Origin: Buttiauxella ferragutiae
Lineage (GTDB): Bacteria > Pseudomonadota > Gammaproteobacteria > Enterobacterales > Enterobacteriaceae
NCBI RefSeq assembly: GCF_001654915.1
Contig: NZ_LXEQ01000001.1
Reading direction: 5' to 3' (one strand)
DNA: 64,000 nt
This document shows, one piece after another, positions 52,844-61,348 of this stretch (position 1 is its first letter; each line of letters begins with the position of its first letter). A model generated the notes under the pieces. That model was not told the origin of the DNA, did no database searches, and saw only the letters and a program-made list of their open reading frames with translations. The translations under genes and the position numbers were made by a program.

Positions 52844-53374
52844 TCAGTTTTCCTCTTTTTTCATTTCGATGCTGTTCTGCCGTACATGTACCAGCAGGCG
52901 ATACTCATGGTGACCCGCGCCTTCCACTGGTTCGATTTGTTTCCATTCAGTGGTCTGATCGTCAGAAAAATAGGCAATGACACCAATAAACTGTGTTTTT
53001 TCATCCAGTTTCACTGGTGGCAGGGTTTTCATAGAGTCAGGCAATAAGCTGAAATCCTGGTGATCGATATAATTTTTCCCAATCACGTCCGGTAACGCGG
53101 TTCTGGCAATCTGGTCATAATCCGCAGCCTGTAATTTTGAGTCATCGCTCATGTAAACCAGTTGCACATCCACTGGAGCGGCTTCACCATCTACGTTGGT
53201 ATTGGTGTCCGGTTCAGTTAGCAGGGTAATCGTGATTTCCGACGGCTGCTCTGCCGGCTTTCCAACCTGAACACTCGGGTCGCTGATCACCTGACCAATT
53301 TTTTTCGCTGTCTCGCAACCACTCAGGGTTGCGGCAAGCAACGTTATCCAGATGCAGAAAACGCGTCCTTTCAC
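52844..53374 (-). CDS. tssJ: T6SS outer-membrane lipoprotein TssJ (VasD)
   Basis: 176-residue lipoprotein of the membrane complex; it reaches into the periplasm and caps TssM. The signal peptide ends in the lipobox LSGC with the lipid cysteine at 20. The transthyretin-like beta fold is suggested by ITITLLTEPDTNTNVDGEAA and the later ALPDVIGKNYIDHQ. The start overlaps the FHA-gene stop as ATGA, so translation is coupled. Confidence 0.93.
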   Translation of the reverse strand: MKGRVFCIWITLLAATLSGCETAKKIGQVISDPSVQVGKPAEQPSEITITLLTEPDTNTNVDGEAAPVDVQLVYMSDDSKLQAADYDQIARTALPDVIGKNYIDHQDFSLLPDSMKTLPPVKLDEKTQFIGVIAYFSDDQTTEWKQIEPVEGAGHHEYRLLVHVRQNSIEMKKEEN

Positions 53375-54678
53375 TCTTCAGGCTCCCGCTGTTTCTCACG
53401 CAGCACCCGGTCATAGACTTGGGCGTATACTTCGTTGAACAACATGGAAAAACCCTGCTGGCGATCTGAAGCCAGTTCGTCGTAATAATGGCTGTACATC
53501 TGCCAGGAACCTGCATCATCAAGTTGTTGACGCAGTTCATGGCTGCAACGGTATTGAATAAAGCGACGCATCAAACTCTGCGGAGAGAAAGCCTCCAGCA
53601 TCACGTGTAATGCTTCATTGATAGCAGCCTTGTTTGCTTCGTCATGATGGCGAATGTTACGCAAGCTCTCAGCAATGGCCGCAGGGGCCGCAAGATGTAC
53701 CGGGCTTTTGCCTTCGGCAAACATCACATCCACAGCAGTGGAATAATCCAGATTCAGGCGTAGGGGGTTATCTTCCAGGGGACGCAGATGTTTGTCTGAC
53801 AGGCTACTTTGCCGTTGTTGTAGGTCGAGCAAGCCCTTTATTGCTGCCTGTAATGAACGCCCTGCTTCTTCGAGAAAATCGTCCGCATCCTGAGAGTTAC
53901 GTACGGCAAGTGAGCTACCCAACCCGCGGAGAAGCGGGGTAACGGCAAGGTGGCGCTGCGCCATCTGAGCAGGCGAATCGGTATTCTCATTAGTGTCACG
54001 ATTGTCACGTGCATCGGCATACATAGGAGGAAGATCCATAAAAGGAATATCGATCCCACTATTATTGGCAGGATCGGACAACTGGGCGGAAGACCTACCG
54101 CGCGCCATACCAGAAAGCAGATCGCCTGCAGTGGTCAGGTTTTCGGCCTGAAGCACCTGCAATGGGTCGGTGGAAAAACCATTTACAACCGTGTCCGCAA
54201 GTTGATGGCGGTGAGGCATTCCTGGATATGCAGGCTGGCCGTCAGTGGTCAGCAGGGCATCAGCTAGTCGATCACGGTTTGTCACTATCGTTTCGGGCGC
54301 GGCCATCTGTTCGCCATAACTCACCAGCTTCCCTTCGTGAATAAACACTTTCAATACCAGTGCGCCCAAGCCAATCTCATCGCCCTGACACAAACGCACC
54401 AGCCCAGTGTCTACCGATACTGAAGCTTGATTAATCATCAATCCGGGTGTCAGATTGCGTAAACAGAATGTGCCATCATGCAGGACGATCTGGCAGGCAC
54501 GGCCTGCAACCGAACCAGCCCGGTCCTGTATCGGCCAGTGGCATGCCTGCGTATGACCAATATCCCCACCTCCGGCGGAAAAAAGGCATTTTGCGGCACG
54601 TCCACTTTCCAGTTCGTTGCCGTTCATCACCTGTAACGTCAGTGATAATGCGGAAGACTGTGGTATTTCCTCAGCCAT
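53371..54678 (-). CDS. T6SS FHA-domain protein (TagH/Fha), degenerate FHA motif
   Basis: Starts at 54678 (MAEEIPQSSALSLTLQVMNG) behind GGAG, giving 435 residues; the open frame extends further upstream into tssG. An FHA-like beta sandwich is visible at about residues 30-110 (GDIGHTQACHWPIQ, IVLHDGTFCLRNLTPG), and the C-terminal region is TagH-like (LNRL-free, MRRFIQYRCSHELRQQLDDA). The phosphothreonine-binding GR and SRxH residues are not recognisable (GH and AGRACQ stand there), so the domain may no longer read phosphorylation. No PpkA/PppA genes occur in the window. Confidence 0.85.
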   Translation of the reverse strand: MAEEIPQSSALSLTLQVMNGNELESGRAAKCLFSAGGGDIGHTQACHWPIQDRAGSVAGRACQIVLHDGTFCLRNLTPGLMINQASVSVDTGLVRLCQGDEIGLGALVLKVFIHEGKLVSYGEQMAAPETIVTNRDRLADALLTTDGQPAYPGMPHRHQLADTVVNGFSTDPLQVLQAENLTTAGDLLSGMARGRSSAQLSDPANNSGIDIPFMDLPPMYADARDNRDTNENTDSPAQMAQRHLAVTPLLRGLGSSLAVRNSQDADDFLEEAGRSLQAAIKGLLDLQQRQSSLSDKHLRPLEDNPLRLNLDYSTAVDVMFAEGKSPVHLAAPAAIAESLRNIRHHDEANKAAINEALHVMLEAFSPQSLMRRFIQYRCSHELRQQLDDAGSWQMYSHYYDELASDRQQGFSMLFNEVYAQVYDRVLREKQREPEE

Positions 54679-54694
54679 ATACTGCTCCATAAAA

Positions 54695-55741
54695 TTATTC
54701 CCTGATGTGGAGGGTGACAGAAGGCGGTGTTTTCGGCAGACCAATAAACGCAGTACGGCCAATACAGGAGCGGGCACAGTCACCCAGTCGCATTCCCTGG
54801 GCCTGTTCTGGTGCCAGATCTAGCCGTAAATCCCAGGAAAACTGATCTCGCAGAAGAAAGGAAATAAATACCGTTAGCGCCTGATGGTTATCACCGCCTG
54901 GTAAAAAAGACAGATAACGAGTCATCGATAAACCGCCAATCTTTAGCAAGAATTTTCCACTGCGATCTGGCACTCGCGAACCGAGGGTAAAATTAACGCC
55001 AATCACAGAGCGTCCGGGGATATACCCGGCAGTTTTCTTCTTCGAATTGCGGACACCCAGACGGTTCTGCTGTGATGGTTCAATCGGTACTTTACGCAAC
55101 TGCCAGCTTTCAATGGTGACATCCGGCAGATCAAAACAATGGGATACCAAATTGCATACCACATCCGGCGAACGGCCTGGTGTCGCCAGCACTCCGGCAT
55201 AAGCCAACATCTTGCTATGGTTGATAGCGAGCTTGCCACGCACGCTCTGATTACCTAACCCCACCAGGGCATACATACGCTGCGAGAAAATGTCCGTACC
55301 ACCATTGCGAAAACAGATGTAATAGCGGTACTTGCGCCAGGCGTGGTAAGCAAACTGTGTCCAGCGGTGACTGAACAGATCGAGAAATGCTTTCAGCCCT
55401 TCTTCATGCTGCGCATCTTCCCGGGCCATCTTATCCAGGTAATAACCCGGTAAAGGGGACTGGCTACCTGAGAAACCAAGAAACGTTGTGGTCAGAGAGA
55501 ACTGGCCAGTATCGTTGCGCCCAAGCGTAGTCAAGTCACTTACCGGAAAGGCGATGCCGGCGTCTGATTTGAACAGTGCCACTTCCCGGCTGGGTTCCGT
55601 GCGCAAAGAAGGCTCCTCGCCTGAATCTCCATACAGACGGTACAGCGCATCCATCAGGACATAAAAATTCATCCCGCGCACATCGGTCGGGAATGAGCCC
55701 CGTTTCCCTACATCAGGGCGTGCTGACCGGTATGTTGCCAT
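54695..55741 (-). CDS. tssG: T6SS baseplate protein TssG
   Basis: 348-residue baseplate wedge subunit partnering TssF and TssE. The signature opening MATYRSARPDVGKRGSFPTD and the middle HCFDLPDVTIESWQLRKVPI fit the ImpH/VasB family. Its start lies 34 bases inside the end of tssF, a strong sign of translational coupling. Confidence 0.93.
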   Translation of the reverse strand: MATYRSARPDVGKRGSFPTDVRGMNFYVLMDALYRLYGDSGEEPSLRTEPSREVALFKSDAGIAFPVSDLTTLGRNDTGQFSLTTTFLGFSGSQSPLPGYYLDKMAREDAQHEEGLKAFLDLFSHRWTQFAYHAWRKYRYYICFRNGGTDIFSQRMYALVGLGNQSVRGKLAINHSKMLAYAGVLATPGRSPDVVCNLVSHCFDLPDVTIESWQLRKVPIEPSQQNRLGVRNSKKKTAGYIPGRSVIGVNFTLGSRVPDRSGKFLLKIGGLSMTRYLSFLPGGDNHQALTVFISFLLRDQFSWDLRLDLAPEQAQGMRLGDCARSCIGRTAFIGLPKTPPSVTLHIRE

Positions 55742-57528
55742 TCCCAGGCCTCCTGACTTTCCGTATTGATGATTTTCAGACAGTGAAATGAATTGATGCT
55801 GGCATACAGGGCGAAGAAGTGCGACAGCACGGTTCCCAGCAGATAGATCTCACCCTCGCAGACAAAGGGAGTGGGGTCGATCCACAGCGTGGTGGATAAT
55901 CCACGTACTGGTACCCCTTTAAACAAGCGGTCAACTGGGTGGGTATCAAGTTTTTCAATGGCATCCAGTTTTTGGCGTGAGAGCATTGCTTGCTGCGGGT
56001 GGTGGATCCCCGGCAGGTCGAATGTACGCATTACCTGGATCAGCGCGTCTCTGTCGAGTAGAGATAGGTAGTTCAGGTTCATACAGGAAATCAGCGACCA
56101 GTGCATGTCGCCATCTGTGACGGGGTACAATGGACGGGTCGGACGGGTAACATTGCTGAAGGATGCTACCGACGAATTTTTGTCAACCGCAACACTGATA
56201 TCACCAGTATGTAGCGACGCAGGTAGCATCCGGTTGGTACAGACCAGTGAGGCGGTGATGACTTCATCGTTCAGTCCGGAGTGGTCTGGCTGGCTGCCAT
56301 CTGCATGTACAAAGGCTATGGAATGTTCCAGACCACGATGGAACAACGAGGTTTTTGTCCGGTGGTGCCAGTAAACGACTTCGCGCTGACGGCTGTATTC
56401 TATTTGATGCTGAAAGCCTTCAAATTCAGGCCAGAGGCGGAAGGGTTTACCGTCAGATGAACTGCTCACCTTGCTGGATACAGATTTCACTCGAAAGATA
56501 TCATAGGCTTCCGGATGCTGATGGCTCGCGCGCAGAGGGTACTGCGGTGTGCTGCTGTCTGGACTGACAGGTTCGGCATGGTAAGCAAACAGGTTTACCG
56601 CTGGCGTACAGTACGGACGCAAAGAATCCTTTCGCAGTTTTATGTCCACAGGCAACGGCTGGTTAAAATGCAGGCGCAGCGTGAAGGTTTGAACCGGAAA
56701 ATCTTCCGGTAACGGTGCTGCGTCACGCATGCGAAAGAAGAAAAAACTCTCCGGATAGCAGAAGTATTCCTGGAGTACACGGTAACCGGTATGAACATTT
56801 TTTGGCCAGGGTAGTAACGCATCGTCCCGTTCAAATCCGGCAGCATCCAGCCACAGTTCCGGTAATGCGAAACGATGTGACCCGGAAACCAGTTCAGCAT
56901 CCATCAACCGCTCACTGAACCACAGATAAAGTTGGTGACGAGTGTAATCATCCTCGTTACCCAGCCAGAAGGTCAGTTTATTCATATCCAGAGAGCGAGA
57001 TGGAACATTCCCTTCAGTGAAGAAATCAACCTCAATGACCCCCTCTTTCAAGCTACTGACATTGCGTACATCCCGGATATACAGGGGTTGCAACCAAGTA
57101 TTGCGTGCAAGAGTAAAATAGCAGGCTGGAGGCGCCGCTTTCTCGTCATCGGTCAGCCCTCCAGGGGCGAGAGACTGTGAGCCGCTACCTGTATCGGTTC
57201 TTACCAATTCGTTCCGACTTACTTCAACCGCGGTTAGTAACTCTTTTTTGGGCTGATATTCAATGACTGTCATGGACGGAACTGGGCGCAGGTAATTAGG
57301 CCACAGCATATTAATCAGCCCATGTGTGAATTCAGGAAATTCATCTTCCAGCTTCTGACGCAGACCGCCAGAAAGGAAAGCAAACGCCTCCATCAGGCGC
57401 TCGACATCTGGATCGCCTTCCTTTTCAGCCAGAAAACGGGCCAGGTAAGGTTTTTCTTGCGCGAGTAGTTTGCCGAGCTGACGCAAGTAATCCAGCTCCT
57501 CCCGGTAGTAGCGTTCTTCGAAAGCCAT
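55708..57528 (-). CDS. tssF: T6SS baseplate protein TssF
   Basis: 606-residue wedge subunit (ImpG/VasA family). The start MAFEERYYREELDYLRQLGK at 57528 with GGAG upstream is preferred over a further upstream codon at 57543, which lies inside tssE. The family signatures FPEFTHGLINMLWPNYLRPV and, late in the protein, ALYASINSFHCLKIIN are clear. It overlaps tssG at the 3' end. Confidence 0.94.
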   Translation of the reverse strand: MAFEERYYREELDYLRQLGKLLAQEKPYLARFLAEKEGDPDVERLMEAFAFLSGGLRQKLEDEFPEFTHGLINMLWPNYLRPVPSMTVIEYQPKKELLTAVEVSRNELVRTDTGSGSQSLAPGGLTDDEKAAPPACYFTLARNTWLQPLYIRDVRNVSSLKEGVIEVDFFTEGNVPSRSLDMNKLTFWLGNEDDYTRHQLYLWFSERLMDAELVSGSHRFALPELWLDAAGFERDDALLPWPKNVHTGYRVLQEYFCYPESFFFFRMRDAAPLPEDFPVQTFTLRLHFNQPLPVDIKLRKDSLRPYCTPAVNLFAYHAEPVSPDSSTPQYPLRASHQHPEAYDIFRVKSVSSKVSSSSDGKPFRLWPEFEGFQHQIEYSRQREVVYWHHRTKTSLFHRGLEHSIAFVHADGSQPDHSGLNDEVITASLVCTNRMLPASLHTGDISVAVDKNSSVASFSNVTRPTRPLYPVTDGDMHWSLISCMNLNYLSLLDRDALIQVMRTFDLPGIHHPQQAMLSRQKLDAIEKLDTHPVDRLFKGVPVRGLSTTLWIDPTPFVCEGEIYLLGTVLSHFFALYASINSFHCLKIINTESQEAWEWQHTGQHALM

Positions 57529-57530
57529 TT

Positions 57531-57953
57531 CTACTCCACACACCAGTGCTGGCGGTTATCCAGCAGGATATCAAACTCCAGAACATCCCTGCTTTCGCTG
57601 AAATTCATGTACGCCACAATATGGAAACACAGTTCCAATGGCGAATACCCATCCTCTGCAATTGCCGTTACCACCACATCAGACATTCGAGGTTCGTAGC
57701 GCAACATACAGTTCCTGATGGCTTTTATTATTTCGCTTCTGAAATCACTGGAGACCAGGGCATCATCATCTAAATCGGTGATACCTAGCTCCGGTGACCC
57801 ATAACAGCTACCGGAACGGGTGTTGAGTACATTCTGCAGATTGCTCCGAACAGAGCGCAGCAACGCTTCTTTCGGTTTCCTGCGTACAGGCAGATCCACC
57901 GCCTCCTGGATGCGTTCAAACAGACTGCCCCCGAACTCCCGCTCCTTCATCAT
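57531..57953 (-). CDS. tssE: T6SS baseplate protein TssE (gp25-like)
   Basis: 140-residue lysozyme-like baseplate subunit homologous to phage T4 gp25; it triggers sheath assembly. The conserved SLFERIQEAV opening, the RNLQNVLNTRSGSC stretch with following YGSPELGI, and the glutamate-arginine pair in MLRYEPRMSDV are present. Two ATG codons in tandem can serve as start. It lies two bases after tssC. Confidence 0.94.
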   Translation of the reverse strand: MMKEREFGGSLFERIQEAVDLPVRRKPKEALLRSVRSNLQNVLNTRSGSCYGSPELGITDLDDDALVSSDFRSEIIKAIRNCMLRYEPRMSDVVVTAIAEDGYSPLELCFHIVAYMNFSESRDVLEFDILLDNRQHWCVE

Positions 57954-57955
57954 AG

Positions 57956-59440
57956 TTATTCCCTATCCAGACGACCCACCAGGGATAAGTCAAAGCTGGC
58001 GCCCATGAACTTGAAATGCGGACGAACAGAGAGGGCAACCTGGTACCAGCCTGGTTCGCCTTCTACATCCAATACCTCAACCTTCGCCTGGCGCAGAGGT
58101 TTGCGACTGCGAACCTCAGAAGGTGGGTTCTCCTGATCCGCCACATACTGACGAATCCAGGTATTCAGCTCACGCTCAAGATCGCCACGCTCTTTCCATG
58201 AACCAATCTGCTCGCGTTGCAGCACTTTGATGTAATGAGCAAGACGCGTGATGATGAACAGGTAGGGAAGTTGTGAACCCAGTTTGTAATTCGTTTCAGC
58301 CGCCTTACCTTCCGGTGTATTTGGGAAGGTTTTAGGTTTTTGTACCGAGTTAGCTGAGAAGAATGCCGCGTTATCACTGCCCTTACGCATGGTCAGAGAG
58401 ATGAATCCCTCTTCTGCCAGCTCATATTCACGGCGGTCAGTAATAAGTATTTCGGTCGGAATTTTAGCCTGAAGTTGTCCCATCGATTCATACAGGTGCA
58501 CCGGCAAATCTTTCACCGCTCCGCCACTCTGTGGACCGACGATATTTGGGCACCATCTGCTCAACATGAAACTTTCAGCCATATTAGCCGCCAGTAAGAA
58601 CGCTGTGTTACCCCACAGGTAATCCTCATGGTTACGGCTGACGTTTTCCCGATAGTTAAAGCTTTTCACCGGGTTTTCATCTGGTGCATACGGATGGCGC
58701 AACAGACAGCGAGGTGCTGTCAGCCCCAGATAACGGGAATCTTCCGATTCGCGCAGGGCACGCCATTTTGTATATGCCGGGCCTTCAAAAATAGCGGACA
58801 CATCCTTCATACCCGGCAATTCCGTGTACGAATCTAGCCCGAAGAATTCAGGAGATACTGCTGACAAGAATGGGGCATGAGCCATCGCACTTACTGCACT
58901 GATATATTTCAGCAGCTTCATATCTGCCGCGGTGTTATCAAATGCGTAGTTACCGATAACGGCGGCTACTGGTTCACCGCCAAACTGGCCAAAACCACTT
59001 GAGTAAACATGCTTGTAGTAGCCAGATTGGGTGATCTCAGGGGCAAATTCAAAATCATCCAGCAATTCTTCTTTGGTGGCATGCAGCACGTGAATCTTGA
59101 TGTTTTCCCGTGTATCTGCACGATCAACCAGTAACTTAAGTGACCGCAGGAACGACTCCAGCTCCTGAAGCTCAGGAGCGTGAAGAATAAGATCCATCTG
59201 ACGCCCCATACGAGCATCAATATCAGCAATCATGGCATTCACGGCCAGAATATCGACAGGCTCCGCATCTGTATTGCTCTCTAACAAGGCAGCGATAAAC
59301 GCGGTCACGCCCTGACGGGCAACATCATAGCTCTCCGATGCTGGCTGAAAGCGGGTCTGCGCCATAATTTCATCCAACAGAGATGGTGCAGCCGTTGGCG
59401 TGGTCGAAGCGAGTTCTTCTTGTAATGAGGTATCTGACAT
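57956..59440 (-). CDS. tssC: T6SS sheath protein TssC (VipB)
   Basis: Large subunit of the contractile sheath, 494 residues from the ATG at 59440 (MSDTSLQEELASTTPTAAPS) with AAGGA upstream; the frame is open from a TTG at 59458. Signatures include FEFAPEITQSGYYKHVYS, GGEPVAAVIGNYAFDNT and the C-terminal PHFKFMGASFDLSLVGRLD. With TssB it forms the contractile tube disassembled by ClpV. Confidence 0.97.
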   Translation of the reverse strand: MSDTSLQEELASTTPTAAPSLLDEIMAQTRFQPASESYDVARQGVTAFIAALLESNTDAEPVDILAVNAMIADIDARMGRQMDLILHAPELQELESFLRSLKLLVDRADTRENIKIHVLHATKEELLDDFEFAPEITQSGYYKHVYSSGFGQFGGEPVAAVIGNYAFDNTAADMKLLKYISAVSAMAHAPFLSAVSPEFFGLDSYTELPGMKDVSAIFEGPAYTKWRALRESEDSRYLGLTAPRCLLRHPYAPDENPVKSFNYRENVSRNHEDYLWGNTAFLLAANMAESFMLSRWCPNIVGPQSGGAVKDLPVHLYESMGQLQAKIPTEILITDRREYELAEEGFISLTMRKGSDNAAFFSANSVQKPKTFPNTPEGKAAETNYKLGSQLPYLFIITRLAHYIKVLQREQIGSWKERGDLERELNTWIRQYVADQENPPSEVRSRKPLRQAKVEVLDVEGEPGWYQVALSVRPHFKFMGASFDLSLVGRLDRE

Positions 59441-59460
59441 ACTGAAATCCTTGTACAAAG

Positions 59461-59961
59461 TTATTTCCGACCAACGAGGCCCAGTTCCGCAATCAGCTGT
59501 TCGCGGGTTTCTTCGTTATCCAGCAGAGCCTGAATCTGGGCGCGGAAAGCTGGGATATTGCCCATTGGCCCCTTCAGCGCAACAAGCGCCTCACGTAGCT
59601 CCAGTAGTTTTTTCATTTCTGGAACCTGCGCGGCAACGTTGTCTGGTGAAAGATCGCTTATCGACTTCACTTTCAGGCTGACATTCATTTGTGCATCAGG
59701 GATTTCGCTGAGCGCAGAAGTAACGATGAAACTCCGTTCGATTCCGGACTTTTCTAGCACAGCGTTGAAATTATTCCTGTTAATAGAAACGGGCTGACGC
59801 TCATCCAGCGGAGTATCATCTGCAGTACCTTTCAGATTGCCAGTGATCAGCAGATTAAGCGGCAACTCAACTTCGGCCGCCTGACCATCAGTTTTAGGGA
59901 TATAACGAATATTGATGCGCTCTTTAGGTGCGATACTACCGTCGTTTTTATTGCTGCTCAT
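59461..59961 (-). CDS. tssB: T6SS sheath protein TssB (VipA)
   Basis: 166-residue small sheath subunit and first gene of the minus-strand operon. Visible are the beta-strand stretch RINIRYIPKTDGQAAEVELP, LNLLITGNLKGTADDTPLD and the helical end with MKKLLELREALVALKGPMGN used for ClpV and TssC contacts. It lies 20 bases before tssC. The 642 bases upstream form the divergent promoter region shared with hcp. Confidence 0.96.
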   Translation of the reverse strand: MSSNKNDGSIAPKERINIRYIPKTDGQAAEVELPLNLLITGNLKGTADDTPLDERQPVSINRNNFNAVLEKSGIERSFIVTSALSEIPDAQMNVSLKVKSISDLSPDNVAAQVPEMKKLLELREALVALKGPMGNIPAFRAQIQALLDNEETREQLIAELGLVGRK

Positions 59962-60603
59962 GAGAATAGTCCATCGGGTTATCGTTCAAGCCATGAATAC
60001 GGCAAAATCCGTATAACAGAAATACCGATGCAGTGGCCGCTCTATAATATCAGTCCATGTGTTTAAAACGCATTCTACTCTCGCATTAAATAATTTCAAA
60101 AGAACTTTTTTTCATTTCAATGCGAGAATTTATTTTGCACAAAAAATAATTCAAAAAACAAATTAAATTAAAAATAAAACAAATAAAAACAATGTATTAC
60201 AAACATAACCTCAAAAATTAATCGCTAATTAACAATAACTTAAGGCGGACTAAATCACTATTCACAAAGCAGGACATCCTGCGCATTCATTTTACTGAAA
60301 TACAGGAACGCCAGAATCTTAAAAGCTCCAAATAATATAAAAACAATTGTTGTGAAAAACACCAATCCCGATATAGCATATTCCATTAGCACTACTAAAT
60401 ATTAATAATTTATATATGTCCCATCCATTTCATATAAATAAATAAGTGGTACTTAAATTTTTATACATTCATCTGGTTTTGTTTTTTTAACAACATACCA
60501 GCTACACGAATGATGCGGTTCCCGGTTAAAGCCGTGCCGCTTCTGCCTATCGAGGAATAACGGTAGGCAATCATTAGCAGCAACCAAAAAAGGAGTTAAA
60601 ACT
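59962..60603. other. Divergent T6SS promoter region (tssB/hcp)
   Basis: 642 bases without a gene between the two divergent T6SS units. The core, about 60060-60490, is strongly AT-rich with long A runs, the kind of DNA bound by H-NS. No convincing sigma-54 (TGGCAC-N5-TTGC) or Fur box was found by eye; a TATAAT-like string occurs at 60049-60054. The hcp ribosome binding site AAAGGAG is at about 60588-60595. Confidence 0.55.
60544..60569 (+). other. Stem-loop in the hcp leader
   Basis: TGCCTATCG (60544-60552) pairs with CGGTAGGCA (60561-60569), nine base pairs with one G-U, around the loop AGGAATAA. It ends about 20 bases before the ribosome binding site. It may stabilise the hcp mRNA, which is usually very abundant. 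Confidence 0.6.
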
Positions 60604-61122
60604 ATGCCTACCCCTTGTTATATATCAATCAATGGTCTGACCCAGGGAAACATCACTGCCGGTGCATTTACCGCCGATTCTGTCGGTAATATTTACGTTC
60701 AGGGCCACGAAGATGAAATGCTAGTGCAGGAATTTCTGCATAACGTGACCGTCCCAACTGACCCGCAATCTGGTCAGCCAAGCGGTCAACGGGCGCACAA
60801 GCCGTTCATTTTCACCGTAGCACTGAACAAAGCTGTGCCGTTGTTATACAACGCACTGGCAAGCGGTGAAATGCTACCAACGACTGAACTGCACTGGTGG
60901 CGTACCTCGGTTGAAGGCAAGCAAGAGCATTATTTCACTACGCGCCTGACAGATTCGACCATCGTCGATATCAATCTGCATATGCCGCACTGCCAGGATC
61001 CGAGCCAGCGAGAATTTACCCAACTGCTCGCAGTGTCACTGGCATACCGCAAGATCGAGTGGGAACACGTCAAGTCAGGCACTTCCGGTGCTGATGACTG
61101 GCGCGCACCGCTGGAAGCGTAA
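60604..61122 (+). CDS. hcp: T6SS tube protein Hcp (TssD)
   Basis: 172-residue secreted protein forming hexameric rings of the inner tube. Opening PCYISINGLTQGNITAGAFT and QGHEDEMLVQEFLHNV are classic Hcp motifs, and the C-terminal SLAYRKIEWEHVKSGTSGAD is the conserved last strand. It has a strong AAAGGAG ribosome binding site and its own terminator, so it can be made in large excess over vgrG. It is divergent from the sheath operon. Confidence 0.97.
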   Translation: MPTPCYISINGLTQGNITAGAFTADSVGNIYVQGHEDEMLVQEFLHNVTVPTDPQSGQPSGQRAHKPFIFTVALNKAVPLLYNALASGEMLPTTELHWWRTSVEGKQEHYFTTRLTDSTIVDINLHMPHCQDPSQREFTQLLAVSLAYRKIEWEHVKSGTSGADDWRAPLEA

Positions 61123-61137
61123 GTGTCAAAGTGAACT

Positions 61138-61173
61138 AACAACATTCTGCCTTATAGGCAGAATGTTGTTTTT
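61138..61173 (+). terminator. Strong terminator between hcp and vgrG
   Basis: AACAACATTCTGCC (61138-61151) and GGCAGAATGTTGTT (61157-61170) are perfect 14-base reverse complements around TTATA, followed by TTT. The terminator lies 15 bases after hcp, so vgrG needs readthrough or its own promoter in the following 175 bases. Confidence 0.92.
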
Positions 61174-61348
61174 GTATCTATCCGTAAGCTGAAAGATCTG
61201 TCCTAAAAAAGAAGTTACGTTTTTCACGGGAGCTGGCATAAGCCGTCCCCCCTGCCGGTAGCATGTCTGAATAGAAACGTATCGCTTTACATTCACAGTC
61301 ACTTTCCTGCGGTTAGTCTGTTTTTCCTGTGAACTCAGGGAGGTTGTT

